Positions 33,904-41,846 of a stretch of 48,765 nucleotides of DNA are shown here, piece by piece; positions within the stretch are counted from its first letter, which is position 1, and the number at the start of each line of letters is the position of its first letter. The position numbers and the translations under genes are program-made. The stretch covers positions 1 to 48,765 of the forward strand of contig NZ_BAFY01000324.1 of assembly GCF_000308555.1 (NCBI RefSeq), read 5' to 3'. The notes under the pieces are model-generated. The model had not been told where the DNA came from, ran no database searches, and saw only the letters and a program-made list of their open reading frames with translations. This DNA comes from Nocardia cyriacigeorgica NBRC 100375. GTDB lineage: Bacteria > Actinomycetota > Actinomycetes > Mycobacteriales > Mycobacteriaceae.

Positions 33904-34218
33904 TCAGCGGCCTGCCGTCACGATGACGACGACCAGCGACGAGACGGCGACCAGTGTGCAGGCCGCGGCGACCACAGCAAGGACAACCGGGGCGGATCGC
34001 GCATAGTGTGCGCGCAATGCGTGCGTACGCCATGCTCCGGCCGAGGCAACCAGCATCAGCGCGCACCCCATCGCACCCACGATCACGGCCACCCACGTCG
34101 TCGGCTGCCGTGTCGCGGCATGCAGGAGTAGCAGCGAGGTGGCCATGGCGGCCACAGTGGTACGTTGCCAGGCCAACGCTGTGCGTTCGGGTTGCAGACC
34201 TGGATCACGCCGGCTCAT
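33904..34218 (-). CDS. DUF202 membrane protein
   Basis: A 104-residue protein with RDPGLQPERTALAWQRTTVAAMATSLLLLHAA, the N-terminal DUF202 signature (RT-x-LAWxRT), and three membrane helices. ATG 34218 overlaps the TGA of the upstream DUF202 gene (ATGA), so the two are coupled. Proteins of this family often occur as adjacent pairs and may form a heteromeric membrane complex; the function is unknown. Confidence 0.8.
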   Translation of the reverse strand: MSRRDPGLQPERTALAWQRTTVAAMATSLLLLHAATRQPTTWVAVIVGAMGCALMLVASAGAWRTHALRAHYARSAPVVLAVVAAACTLVAVSSLVVVIVTAGR

Positions 34219-34604
34219 GCGGCCACCATCGCTACAGCGGCGACCACACAGATCGCGGTGATGATTCCCGCCAGAATCACCAGGGAGATCGAATGCGGGA
34301 GTGGGTTGTTGCGCCGCATCGCGGCGTCGATGCGACGCCATCGCGGATACGCCGCCGCGGCGACCAGTCCCGCTGACGTCGCGCATGCGGTCGCCATTAC
34401 CGCGCGCACCGTGGGCGTAGCGAAATCGTGCACCAGTTCATGCACCGCGACTCCGCCTGCCAGCAGTGCCAGCGCAGTGCGGATCCACGCCAGGAAGGTC
34501 CGTTCGGCGGCCAAGGTGAATCGATAGTCGACATCCGGACCGGACGCCATGCCCGAAGCGGGTTCGACGATATGGGAATTCAGTGCTGACACAGGCTCAT
34601 CCAT
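34215..34604 (-). CDS. DUF202/YidH-like membrane protein
   Basis: A 129-residue membrane protein with DYRFTLAAERTFLAWIRTALALLAGGVAVHELV, the DUF202 signature as found in YidH, and three hydrophobic helices. It overlaps the second DUF202 gene by ATGA, giving a typical yidH-yidG-like pair. The substrate or role is not known. Nothing links it to the TetR gene, with which the pair is convergent. Confidence 0.82.
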   Translation of the reverse strand: MDEPVSALNSHIVEPASGMASGPDVDYRFTLAAERTFLAWIRTALALLAGGVAVHELVHDFATPTVRAVMATACATSAGLVAAAAYPRWRRIDAAMRRNNPLPHSISLVILAGIITAICVVAAVAMVAA

Positions 34605-34672
34605 GGTGTGCGGAGTTCGACTCGGGTTCGTGTGGTGCCGCGCGCAGAGGCTCGCGGAGAAACATCTGTGTG

Positions 34673-34703
34673 CGAGGTGGCCCGGCGCCTGCGGGCCACC
34701 TCG
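34673..34703 (-). terminator. Terminator of the glycine-zipper pair
   Basis: CGAGGTGGCCCG and its exact complement close a 7-base loop 10 bp after the stop codon of the gene at 34713-35474 (minus strand). The stem is strong; a T tract is not obvious. Confidence 0.7.
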
Positions 34704-34712
34704 CGGGTATGG

Positions 34713-35474
34713 TCAGCCCTTTCCGCTCCCGCTGCTGCTACCGCCGCCGCCGGAACCGGTGGAGAGCTTCGGGATACGAAGTCGGCTGTCGGGCACCCCG
34801 GCACCATTGGTGCCCTGGCCTTCCTTCGAGTACTTGCTGTCGCCCGGTGCCGCCATCACCGTGTTCAGGTAGTTCCAGGCGGCGTAGGCCGCCGCCGCGC
34901 CGCCACCGAGAACCGTCCCGGCGAGGGCTCCCCCGCCGGCGAATACGCCGACGATGGGCAGCCCCGCCAGCAGGCAGCCGACGGCGATGACCGCACACGA
35001 TGCGACCGCGACGACGGCGCCGATGACCGCGCCGCCGATTGCCCCTGCGAGCGGACCCAGCATCAACGCCGTACCGAGCGTGCTGAGGCTGTCGTTCGCC
35101 GCCAGTTGCTCTTCCAGTGGCGACGCGACGTGCTCGGCGTTGGCGAGGTCCGGGACCAATTCCAGGGTCCGGCCGTTGCCGGAGATCGTCTGCTGAACTC
35201 GATAGCGCTGGTTGTCCAATTGGAACGCCAAGGGGATCTGTCCCACCGGTTGGCCACTGTCATCGGAGACGGTGATCGAGTTGCCATCCGCGGCCACGGC
35301 GAACGAACCTGCATCGATGGTCGTCCTGACGTGGTGGCCCGAGGTGTCGATCCGGAATTCCGATTCCGCAGCGGTGCCGACCGGATCGGCCGAGGCGGGC
35401 GTACCCGCGACCGCGCACGCAGTCGTCAGCGCTACCGCGGTCAGCGCCGCGAAGGCATTTCTGCGCATATTCAT
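34713..35474 (-). CDS. Secreted glycine-zipper protein
   Basis: About 253 residues. The signal peptide (MRRNAFAALTAVALTTACAVAGTPASA) is followed by a beta-rich domain (residues 35-115: FRIDTSGHHVRTTIDAGSFAVAADGNSITVSDDSGQPVGQIPLAFQLD) and Gly/Ala-rich zipper helices (GPLAGAIGGAVIGAVVAVASCAVIAVGCLLAGLPIVGVFAGGGALAG) with two Cys. The protein ends in a Gly/Ser-rich tail. The ATG overlaps the TGA of the upstream paralogue (ATGA), so the two are translated together. The longer frame back to 35696 runs through the upstream gene and is not used. It is probably a partner of the neighbouring paralogue at the cell envelope; its function is unknown. Confidence 0.77.
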   Translation of the reverse strand: MNMRRNAFAALTAVALTTACAVAGTPASADPVGTAAESEFRIDTSGHHVRTTIDAGSFAVAADGNSITVSDDSGQPVGQIPLAFQLDNQRYRVQQTISGNGRTLELVPDLANAEHVASPLEEQLAANDSLSTLGTALMLGPLAGAIGGAVIGAVVAVASCAVIAVGCLLAGLPIVGVFAGGGALAGTVLGGGAAAAYAAWNYLNTVMAAPGDSKYSKEGQGTNGAGVPDSRLRIPKLSTGSGGGGSSSGSGKG

Positions 35475-36234
35475 CGCACTGCCTCCGCCTCGGGCGCCCG
35501 ATCCTGAAAGGCCGGCAACTGATCGGCGTACTTGCTGGCGCCGGGTGCCGCTTGCAACGTGGTGTAGTAATTCCACAGTCCGGCAACGAGTCCCGGCGCA
35601 CCGCCGAGCATCAGCCCGGCCAAGCCACCGACGCCACCGAGCAGAGTCACGATCGGCACGACGGCCAGCACGCAACCGACCGACAGCACCACGCACGACG
35701 CACCCGAAACCGCAAGCCCGGCGCCGACACCGATGACCGCGCCGACAATCGTGCCGATGAGGCTGCCCGCGGACAGGCCGAAACTGACCGAGTTGATCAG
35801 ATCATTCATCGCGAGCTGGTTCTCCAGCGGCGAGGCGACCGGTCGTGCTGCCGTGACCGAACCGTCCGCGGCGACCAGCTGCGGTGTCAGGCGGACTTGG
35901 CGACGGTCGTCGGAGATGGCCACGGCGATCGGGTGGCGCCGGCCGTCGAGGACATAGCTCAACGGAACCGAATCCCGCACTGCGCCCGCGGCATCGTGCA
36001 ATGTCACCGTCTTCGTATCCTCATCAACAGCAAATCCTCCTTCGGCCACGGTCGCGACGACGGAGTTGTCCTCCTGCACCGCCCGGTAGCTCAGTTCGGT
36101 CGCCGCAGCCGCGGCCGGACCGGCCACTGCAACCGGAGATTCGGTCGCCGCCGGTTCGGCCGACGCCATTGTTCCCGCCCCACACTCAGCGCCGCGGCCA
36201 ATATTGCGGCAGATGTTGCTCGTCGAATTGTCAT
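35471..36234 (-). CDS. Secreted glycine-zipper protein, frameshifted in its signal peptide
   Basis: The mature part (from TMASAEPAATESPVAVAG) has the same beta domain plus zipper layout as its neighbour, including GSLIGTIVGAVIGVGAGLAVSGASCVVLSVGCVLAVVPIVTLLGG. In its own frame the N-terminus is not a signal peptide. In the adjacent frame, from ATG 36234, MTIRRATSAAILAAALSVG is a perfect one. The two join if one base is added to the CCCC at 36178-36181 (GGGG on the coding strand). ATG 36234 is preceded by GAGGAAG. As written, the protein would not be exported; with one added base it becomes normal. The C-terminus is coupled to the paralogue downstream. Confidence 0.72.
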
Positions 36235-36557
36235 TCTTCCTCATCGTTTCACGATCAGGCCGCCGGTCATTCAACCGAGAAGGGCATGGGTGCCCGGCAG
36301 ACCATAACGGAGCCAAGTGATTTCAACCTCAGCTGGCGCGCGCTACTGCGTAGGCTACGACACCACCAGAACATTCGGATCGATTTTTCGAAATCTCATC
36401 CCGACAAAATTCTGGACCAATTTTCCCGGTGAAACGACCAGTAGACGCATCACCTTCGGTGATACGCGAGAAATAGCGCAATAAAGTTATGGGCAGCTGA
36501 ACGACAATTCTGCGGAGCAACATCGCCGACCGCAGTCGGACGTATGAAACTTCCGAT
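36235..36557. other. Intergenic region
   Basis: This stretch of about 320 bp is richer in A+T than its surroundings (for example around 36375-36430). It should carry the promoter of the glycine-zipper pair on the minus strand. No gene, long repeat or clear terminator was seen for the sulfatase-activating gene that ends at 36558. Confidence 0.4.
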
Positions 36558-37556
36558 TCAGCCCGAAAGCAGTGGTGCGACCTCGCCGGCCACCGACAAC
36601 ACCTCCGTCGAACGAGCGCAGCGAAATCCGGTATGACCGGCGGCTCCATCCGGGGTGTTCGACGAACGGGCCGCGACCCGGTAGCGGAAGCAGTACGAGT
36701 CGTGACACATATGCGAACCTCCACGGATCACTTTGGCGTCACCCGTCTTCGGCCCGGCAGGGTTGATAATCGGCGGGCTTCCATGCTCGGTCGTCCACCA
36801 GTCCGCACACCATTCCCACACGTTGCCGCAGGTGTTGTACAGACCGAATCCGTTGGGCTCGAATGCATCGACCGGAGCTGTGCCCCGATACCCATCGGCA
36901 GCGGTGTTCTTCGCAGGGAAACTACCGCGCCAGATATTGCACCTGTAGCGCCCTCCTTGATCGACTTCGTCACCCCACGGATATCGCTTCCTGGACAATC
37001 CGCCCCGAGCTGCGTACTCCCATTCCGCCTCGGTAGGCAGACGATTGCCGGACCATGCGCAAAACGCCATGGCGTCGTTCCAGGAGACATGCACAACGGG
37101 ATGGTCGCCGCGACCGTCGATATCGCTTCCAGGACCTTCCGGATGACTCCAGGTAGCACCGCGCACCCCGCACCACCATGGCGTGCGCTCCGGCCGCGGC
37201 GACTCCCGGCGCACCGCCGCCGGTAGGAATCCCGCGAACACATACGACCAGCCGATCGTCTCCGCCTCGGTCACGTACCCGGTGTCGGCGACGAATGCGG
37301 CGAATCGGTCGTTGGAGACCGCGTGCGCATCCATCAGGAAGGGGTCGATCCGGACGGTGCGCACCGGCCCTTCGCCATCGCGCGGATATCCCGCCCCATC
37401 GTCGGTGCCCATGCGGAATTCCCCTCCAGGCAAGGCGATCATGGTGTCGATCGAATCCCGGCCACGAGTGGCCGGCGCCGCCACCGGGCGCACTGCGGTG
37501 GTTGTTTCCTGGCGCGGCGGCGGACAGCACGTGCGGCGGCCGGTGTCGATATCCAT
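36558..37556 (-). CDS. Formylglycine-generating enzyme (sulfatase-activating)
   Basis: This 332-residue enzyme oxidises the Cys of sulfatase CxPxR motifs to formylglycine, using copper and oxygen. It has the SUMF1/FGE fold: ALPGGEFRMGTDDGAGYPRDGEGPVRTVRIDPF, DHPVVHVSWNDAMAFCAWSGNRLPTEAEWEYAARGG, and the catalytic CHDSYCFRYRVAARSSNTPDGAAGHTGFRCA (Cys284 and Cys289), as in actinobacterial FGE. The two active-site Cys separate it from EgtB-like relatives. ATG 37556 follows AGGAGAG. The sulfatase it should activate is the upstream gene in the same direction. A palindrome at 37657-37676 lies in the gap, so the enzyme may also have its own promoter. Confidence 0.92.
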   Translation of the reverse strand: MDIDTGRRTCCPPPRQETTTAVRPVAAPATRGRDSIDTMIALPGGEFRMGTDDGAGYPRDGEGPVRTVRIDPFLMDAHAVSNDRFAAFVADTGYVTEAETIGWSYVFAGFLPAAVRRESPRPERTPWWCGVRGATWSHPEGPGSDIDGRGDHPVVHVSWNDAMAFCAWSGNRLPTEAEWEYAARGGLSRKRYPWGDEVDQGGRYRCNIWRGSFPAKNTAADGYRGTAPVDAFEPNGFGLYNTCGNVWEWCADWWTTEHGSPPIINPAGPKTGDAKVIRGGSHMCHDSYCFRYRVAARSSNTPDGAAGHTGFRCARSTEVLSVAGEVAPLLSG

Positions 37557-37656
37557 CGCCTCTCCTACCTGTGCGACTTGCGGCGGGCAGGTACCGGACC
37601 GGTCGCGACGGTCCTCCATCCGGCCGCCGACCGCCATACCACTTGTCGAATGCATA

Positions 37657-37676
37657 CTATGTCACTAGTGCCATAG
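37657..37676. promoter_or_regulatory. Palindrome upstream of the FGE gene
   Basis: CTATGTCACTAGTGCCATAG is a 20-bp palindrome with one mismatched pair, about 100 bp before the FGE start. Size and position suit a TetR- or PadR-type operator. Its ACTAGT centre also occurs just upstream of the PadR gene at about 41645. Confidence 0.5.
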
Positions 37677-37701
37677 ACCGTCAATGGCTTCCGACCGCCG
37701 A

Positions 37702-39141
37702 TCATCCAGCCTGCGGAGCGGGCGTGGCCGCGACCGTGCCAATGGTGGCAGCGACTTCCGGGCCGCCGAACGAGGCGACCAATGCCGCCTGGTCGGCTTT
37801 GGCGCGTCGGTCCACTTCGACCGGATCGACGATGCGATCCAACTCGGACTCCAGATCGGCCAGCACTGTCGCATAGGCCGGGTCGGCGGCCAGGTCGTGC
37901 GCCTGCTCGGGATCACAGCTCATGTCGAACAGCTCAGGATCGAATCCCACATAGTGATGCAGAACGTAGTGACCCTTGCGGAGCAGGAACGCCGCGGTAG
38001 GGGCGCCCATGGCGTGATATTCGCTGAAGACGACACGATCGGGTTCGTCTGCGCCCCGGGCTGTTTCGAGCAGTGACCGACCCGGCCGATCGTCGGCCGG
38101 AATCGGCACACCTGCGCCGTCGAGAATGGTCGGATAGCAGTCGACCAACGATACCGGCGTCCGGCTGACCTTGCCGACCGGAATGTCGGGGCCGGACACG
38201 ATCATCGGGATGCCCGCCGATTCCTTGTACATCAATGACTTCCCCCACAATCCACGACTTCCGACGAGGTCACCGTGATCGGAGGTGTAGACGACGATGG
38301 TGTCATCGGCCAGGCCGTTGCCGTGCAGGGCGTCGAGGATGCGGCCGATGTTGTCGTCCAGGTAGCTGACCAGGCCGTAGTACGCGGCGGTCGCCCGGCG
38401 GCATTCCTCCTCGGTGTTGGCGTCGTCGAGTCCGGGCAATGTCGCCGCATAGGTCTCGACCCACGGATGCCGCGGGTGTCCCTGATCGGGCCGCATACCG
38501 GCGGCCGGCAGCAGGTCCTGGTCATAGAGGTCGAAGAACTTCGGCGGCGCCAAATACGGAAAATGAGGGGCGACCAGCCCGACGTAGAGCACCCAGGGCT
38601 CGGTCCGCGCGGCAGGTTCGGCCAGCCACTGGCAGGCACGCTCGGTCACCGACGCGTCGTATCGCGTGTAATCACTGTCGGCACCGCCCGATATCGACAC
38701 CATCATCGGCGCCTGCTCGCGACGCGGTAGCGGGTCACGCACCGAACCCCACACCTGCCCGATGCCGTCCTTGATATGCATCGGCAGCTGCTGGCGGTCG
38801 AAACCGGTGGGGTCGGACGCATTGCGGTAGTGCAGTTTGCCGATCGACTCCACTCGCCGGCCTGCCTGTTGCAGTGCGTGCCCCCAACTGTCCACGCGCC
38901 CGTCGTAGGCGATCGCGTTATCCCAGTAGTGAGTGTCGTGGGCATACCGTCCGGTCGCGAATGCCGCCCTGGACGGAACGCAGATCGGACTGTTGCAGTA
39001 GGCCTCGGTGAATCGCGTGCCGGCCGCGGCGAGGGCGTCGAAGTTCGGCGTCAGCACCGTCTCGTTGCCTGCGCACCCGAGAATATTGGGGTTGTGCTGA
39101 TCCGACACCAGCATCAGAACGTTGCGGGGTTCTCCGCTCAC
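37702..39141 (-). CDS. Formylglycine-dependent sulfatase (arylsulfatase/choline-sulfatase type)
   Basis: A 479-residue type I sulfatase. NVLMLVSDQHNPNILGCAG gives the N-terminal metal-binding Asp, and CNSPICVPSRAAFATGRY contains the CVPSR motif, with Cys54 the residue changed to formylglycine. VYTSDHGDLVGSRGLWGKSLMYKESAGIPMIVSGP gives the Asp-His metal ligands and catalytic Lys. There is no signal peptide, so it acts in the cytoplasm on an imported sulfate ester. GTG 39141 is chosen for the GGAGGT just before it; the frame is open to 39330 but without homology. The activating enzyme is the next gene downstream. Together with the TauD-type dioxygenase it suggests scavenging of organic sulfur. 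Confidence 0.9.
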   Translation of the reverse strand: MSGEPRNVLMLVSDQHNPNILGCAGNETVLTPNFDALAAAGTRFTEAYCNSPICVPSRAAFATGRYAHDTHYWDNAIAYDGRVDSWGHALQQAGRRVESIGKLHYRNASDPTGFDRQQLPMHIKDGIGQVWGSVRDPLPRREQAPMMVSISGGADSDYTRYDASVTERACQWLAEPAARTEPWVLYVGLVAPHFPYLAPPKFFDLYDQDLLPAAGMRPDQGHPRHPWVETYAATLPGLDDANTEEECRRATAAYYGLVSYLDDNIGRILDALHGNGLADDTIVVYTSDHGDLVGSRGLWGKSLMYKESAGIPMIVSGPDIPVGKVSRTPVSLVDCYPTILDGAGVPIPADDRPGRSLLETARGADEPDRVVFSEYHAMGAPTAAFLLRKGHYVLHHYVGFDPELFDMSCDPEQAHDLAADPAYATVLADLESELDRIVDPVEVDRRAKADQAALVASFGGPEVAATIGTVAATPAPQAG

Positions 39142-39198
39142 CTGTCCACCTCCATGTGAATCACTCCGTACGAGCAACTTCTCAATGTGTACATATGG

Positions 39199-39225
39199 TC
39201 TATCTATAGATAGATAGATAGATAG
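39199..39225. repeat. TAGA microsatellite overlapping a palindrome
   Basis: TCTATCTATAGATAGA (39199-39214) is a perfect palindrome that runs into tandem TAGA units to 39225. It lies in the promoter gap between the sulfatase gene (minus) and the DUF3159 gene (plus). It may be an operator, and changes in repeat number would alter promoter spacing. Confidence 0.6.
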
Positions 39226-39398
39226 TACAGACCAAGTCCTCGGACGCCGAGTGCGGGCCCGCGCGACGGAGCGGGCCGCCCGAGTCGGACGACGCGCCGA
39301 AGGTGCTGACCTCGTGTAACACCGCCACATTCCGCAAAACCAGCGATGCCACGCCTCCGCGGGGGTTACCGAACTTGCAGTTTCATAGGAAAGACTTC

Positions 39399-40040
39399 AT
39401 GTACATAGTTGGATATTTAGTCCACCATGGTGGGGTGACCGCATCATCGAAACACCCCCTGATCCACAACGCTCGCCATATCGCAGACGGCGGCGCCCCG
39501 ATTCTCGGCTTCCTCGTCGGTGACCATGTCGCAGGTGTCCGGGGCGGGGTCCTCGTCGCACTCGCCATCGCCGCGGCACTGACGGCCGTTCGACTGCTGC
39601 GCCGGGATTCACCACGGACGGTTTTCGCCGCGGTGGCGGTCGTGCTGGTGTTCTCGATCTCGGCCGCCCTCACCGGCGAGGGCCGTGGATTCTTCCTACC
39701 GAGCCTGGTGTTCAATTCCGTTATCGCGGTGGGCTTCGGCGCGAGCGTGCTGATCGGCACACCGTTGAGCCTCCAGGTCGCCAGATACTTCGGATACGAG
39801 CCCTCCGACACCGCCGATGCCGACCGTCGCCGGGCACTGCATCGACGCATCAGCCTCGCCTGGGCCGGCTACGGCGCGCTGCACGTGGCGATCATGTTTC
39901 CGTTGTATCTGGCCGACAACACGGTGGCGCTGGGGACGATCGCGGTCTTCGTGAACAAGCCGGGCATGGCCGCGATGCTGGCGCTGACGGCGGTATGGAT
40001 TCGCCGGGCGAGGCCGGCCGAGCCCGCCACGCCGCGCTGA
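39399..40040 (+). CDS. DUF3159-type membrane protein (second copy)
   Basis: A 213-residue membrane protein starting MYIVGYLVHHGG at ATG 39399, preceded by AGGAAAG. LIHNARHIADGGAPILGFLVGDHVAGVRGGVLVALAIAAALTAVRLLRRDSPRTVFAA and GEGRGFFLPSLVFNSVIAVGFGASVLIGTPL align with the protein at 30718-31365. It is divergent from the sulfatase gene and upstream of a TetR gene. The pairing of one DUF3159 copy with a dioxygenase and the other with a sulfatase suggests a related membrane role in both loci. Confidence 0.8.
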   Translation: MYIVGYLVHHGGVTASSKHPLIHNARHIADGGAPILGFLVGDHVAGVRGGVLVALAIAAALTAVRLLRRDSPRTVFAAVAVVLVFSISAALTGEGRGFFLPSLVFNSVIAVGFGASVLIGTPLSLQVARYFGYEPSDTADADRRRALHRRISLAWAGYGALHVAIMFPLYLADNTVALGTIAVFVNKPGMAAMLALTAVWIRRARPAEPATPR

Positions 40041-40115
40041 CACGCGCCGACTCCATCCCCTCGTCTATGGTTGTACTCTCTGTATATCCACAGCGAACAG
40101 ACCTGAGGTGTCCAC

Positions 40116-40772
40116 ATGCGAACTCGCCAGCCTTCCCCCCCGTCCACACGACGCGGTCGGCGGGTGCGGGAGACCAGGCGCCGGTTCATGCGCGCACTGG
40201 CTGAACTGTCGTTGGAGTCCGGATACGCCGCTGCGACAATTGATCAGATCGCCGAGCGCGCCGACCTCGGCCGCGCGACGTTCTACACCCATTTCCGGGA
40301 CAAGGACGATCTGCTCGCCCAGATGGTGGCCGAGCTGCGGGAGGATCTGGACGCGCGGATAGCGGATGCGGCCAAGCCCGATGACGTGGGGTTTTCCGGG
40401 GCCGCGTTGACCGCGCTGTTCGAACACGCTGCCGCCGAGCCGCAGATGTATCGCCTCGTGCTGCGTGGTACCGGCGACGGCCTGCCGCTGCGGGAACTGA
40501 TGGAGATGACCGCACGGACAACCGAGCAGCTGTGGTCGGACCGGGCGAAGGAGTTCGGCTCGACACCCAGGGTTCCACTGACAGTCGCGGCGTGGGCCTG
40601 GACCGGCCAAACACTCACGCTGCTTCGCTGGTGGCTCGAGGCCGAGACGCCGTACGACCCGAAGCACATGGCGACCATGGCCCGTGATATCGCGCTGCGG
40701 GGGCACCTGTGGGCGCAGGGATTCTCCCCCTATGACGAGGCCGAGGTGCTCGGCCGAGCGGGACACAGCTGA
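40116..40772 (+). CDS. TetR-family transcriptional regulator
   Basis: A 218-residue regulator with the HTH TRRRFMRALAELSLESGYAAATIDQIAERADLGRATFYTHFRDKDDLLAQMVAEL and a helical C-terminal domain. The basic N-terminal tail (RTRQPSPPSTRRGRRVRE) is common in TetR proteins of actinomycetes. The gene follows the DUF3159 gene after 75 bp and may control it or the divergent sulfatase. No matching operator pair was found for it. The stop codon lies in the loop of a hairpin (CCGAGGTGCT...AGCACCTCGG) that could act as terminator. Confidence 0.88.
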   Translation: MRTRQPSPPSTRRGRRVRETRRRFMRALAELSLESGYAAATIDQIAERADLGRATFYTHFRDKDDLLAQMVAELREDLDARIADAAKPDDVGFSGAALTALFEHAAAEPQMYRLVLRGTGDGLPLRELMEMTARTTEQLWSDRAKEFGSTPRVPLTVAAWAWTGQTLTLLRWWLEAETPYDPKHMATMARDIALRGHLWAQGFSPYDEAEVLGRAGHS

Positions 40773-40794
40773 GCACCTCGGATCCGGTACCTGG

Positions 40795-40980
40795 TCAGAG
40801 TGCCGCGAGTTCGGGCGCCAGCTCACGTAGCACCGAGACCGGCGCGACCCCGGCACCGATGGCCGCGAACCGTGCAACGACACCATGCAGATCACCTTGC
40901 GGTACGGACCGAGTACCTCCGGCGATATCGGAGGCTGCGTACTCATGGCCCGCGGACGGATTCGGTTGAGAATCGCAGTC
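40795..40980 (-). pseudogene. C-terminal remnant, possibly of a ketopantoate reductase-like protein
   Basis: An open stretch of about 60 residues ends with HEYAASDIAGGTR, DLHGVVARFAAIGAGVAPVSVLRELAPELAAL and TGA at 40795-40797. The pattern Dxx-GG-R, then HG-VV-R-A-x-G-V-P, resembles the end of 2-dehydropantoate 2-reductase family proteins. The N-terminal Rossmann part is missing, and a stop lies just upstream near 40981. The assignment is tentative. Confidence 0.45.
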
Positions 40981-40983
40981 TGA

Positions 40984-41631
40984 TCATGAACTCCGGCTGC
41001 TGGCGGCGGCGCGCCCGGACTCAACGGCCTCCGCGCGCAGGCGACCGCTGACGATGTCTGCCCGGAGTTCTTCGAGCCGTTCGACGTACTTGATGATTCC
41101 GGCACTCCCCCATTGGAATAGCCGCTGGTCGATCGCACCCCCGAGCTCGGCGTCGAAGGGAAATGGTGTCGAAGATGGGAGCTCGGGCGCGAGCGTCCGA
41201 TCACGCCCGCGGTCCCGCGCGACCTGCGCACGGCGCGCGGCGACTTCGGTATCGATGAGCCGCACGACCTGTTCCTCGGTCATGAATCCGGCGAAGCTCA
41301 GCCGCGCCACGAACTCCCGCTCGGTAAACCATTCCGGCGGGTTGTAGGGACTGGAGAGCCAATCCTGGAGAACCGTCATACCTTCGGGTGTCACATAGTA
41401 GGTCTTGGCGTCCTGCGGCCCCGGCCGTGGATCCACCTCGAACCGGACCCAACCCTCCTCCGTCATCTTGTTCAGAGCGCGGTACACCTGGCTCATCTGC
41501 GTGTTCGCTCGCAGGGACCGCCCGCGCGTATCGAAGTACTTCTTCAGCTCATACCCGGTGGACGGTCGCCTACCGAGGACGCCGAGCAGCAGCAGCTCCA
41601 GTTTCACCCAATCGTCCTTTCGCGCACCCAC
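40984..41631 (-). CDS. PadR-family transcriptional regulator
   Basis: A 215-residue PadR protein (PadR-s2-like). The winged helix reads VKLELLLLGVLGRRPSTGYELKKYFDTRGRSLRANTQMSQVYRALNKMTEEGWVRFEVD, with the wing at KTYYVTPEGMTVLQDWLSSP. A C-terminal helical dimerisation domain follows. These repressors often respond to phenolic or other small ligands and usually control a neighbour. The gene's own upstream region has CCACTAGTTGG near 41642-41652, similar in its centre to the palindrome before the FGE gene. The protein may begin a few codons later than the ATG at 41631. Confidence 0.87.
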   Translation of the reverse strand: MGARKDDWVKLELLLLGVLGRRPSTGYELKKYFDTRGRSLRANTQMSQVYRALNKMTEEGWVRFEVDPRPGPQDAKTYYVTPEGMTVLQDWLSSPYNPPEWFTEREFVARLSFAGFMTEEQVVRLIDTEVAARRAQVARDRGRDRTLAPELPSSTPFPFDAELGGAIDQRLFQWGSAGIIKYVERLEELRADIVSGRLRAEAVESGRAAASSRSS

Positions 41632-41828
41632 CGCAGATTATTCCACTAGTTGGGTACCGAGTCGCCCGCCGATCCGATAGGCGTGTCAATGTCACCGCCG
41701 ATTCGTCAACGACGAAATCCGGCCTCACGTGCTACTGGCAGCAGGGAGTTCGACGTCGATCGCGTTTCTTCCAGACTGACCCCTGTTGCAGCGGCCCCGA
41801 CCGCGCGTCGCCTGCCCGATTGCCAGAC

Positions 41829-41846
41829 TGTAGTCAAACGTCTACA
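41829..41846 (+). promoter_or_regulatory. TetR operator upstream of the secreted protein gene at 42041
   Basis: TGTAGTCAAACGTCTACA matches the TGTAGTC-N4-GACTACA sites at 29.7 and 33.3 kb with one mismatch. It lies in the 409-bp gap between the PadR gene and the gene at 42041, about 195 bp before the latter's start. The rest of the gap holds no gene, so a long leader or additional promoter elements are possible. Confidence 0.7.

Noticed and set aside
36558..37556. EgtB-type ergothioneine synthase
   Set aside because: The two active-site Cys in CHDSYC and the adjacent sulfatase with CVPSR identify FGE. The DinB-like N-terminal domain and iron-binding HxxxEH of EgtB are absent.
40800..41051. 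Small plus-strand ORF between the TetR and PadR genes
   Set aside because: Arg/Pro-rich shadow composition, and it overlaps the PadR 3' end. The minus strand better matches a reductase C-terminus.
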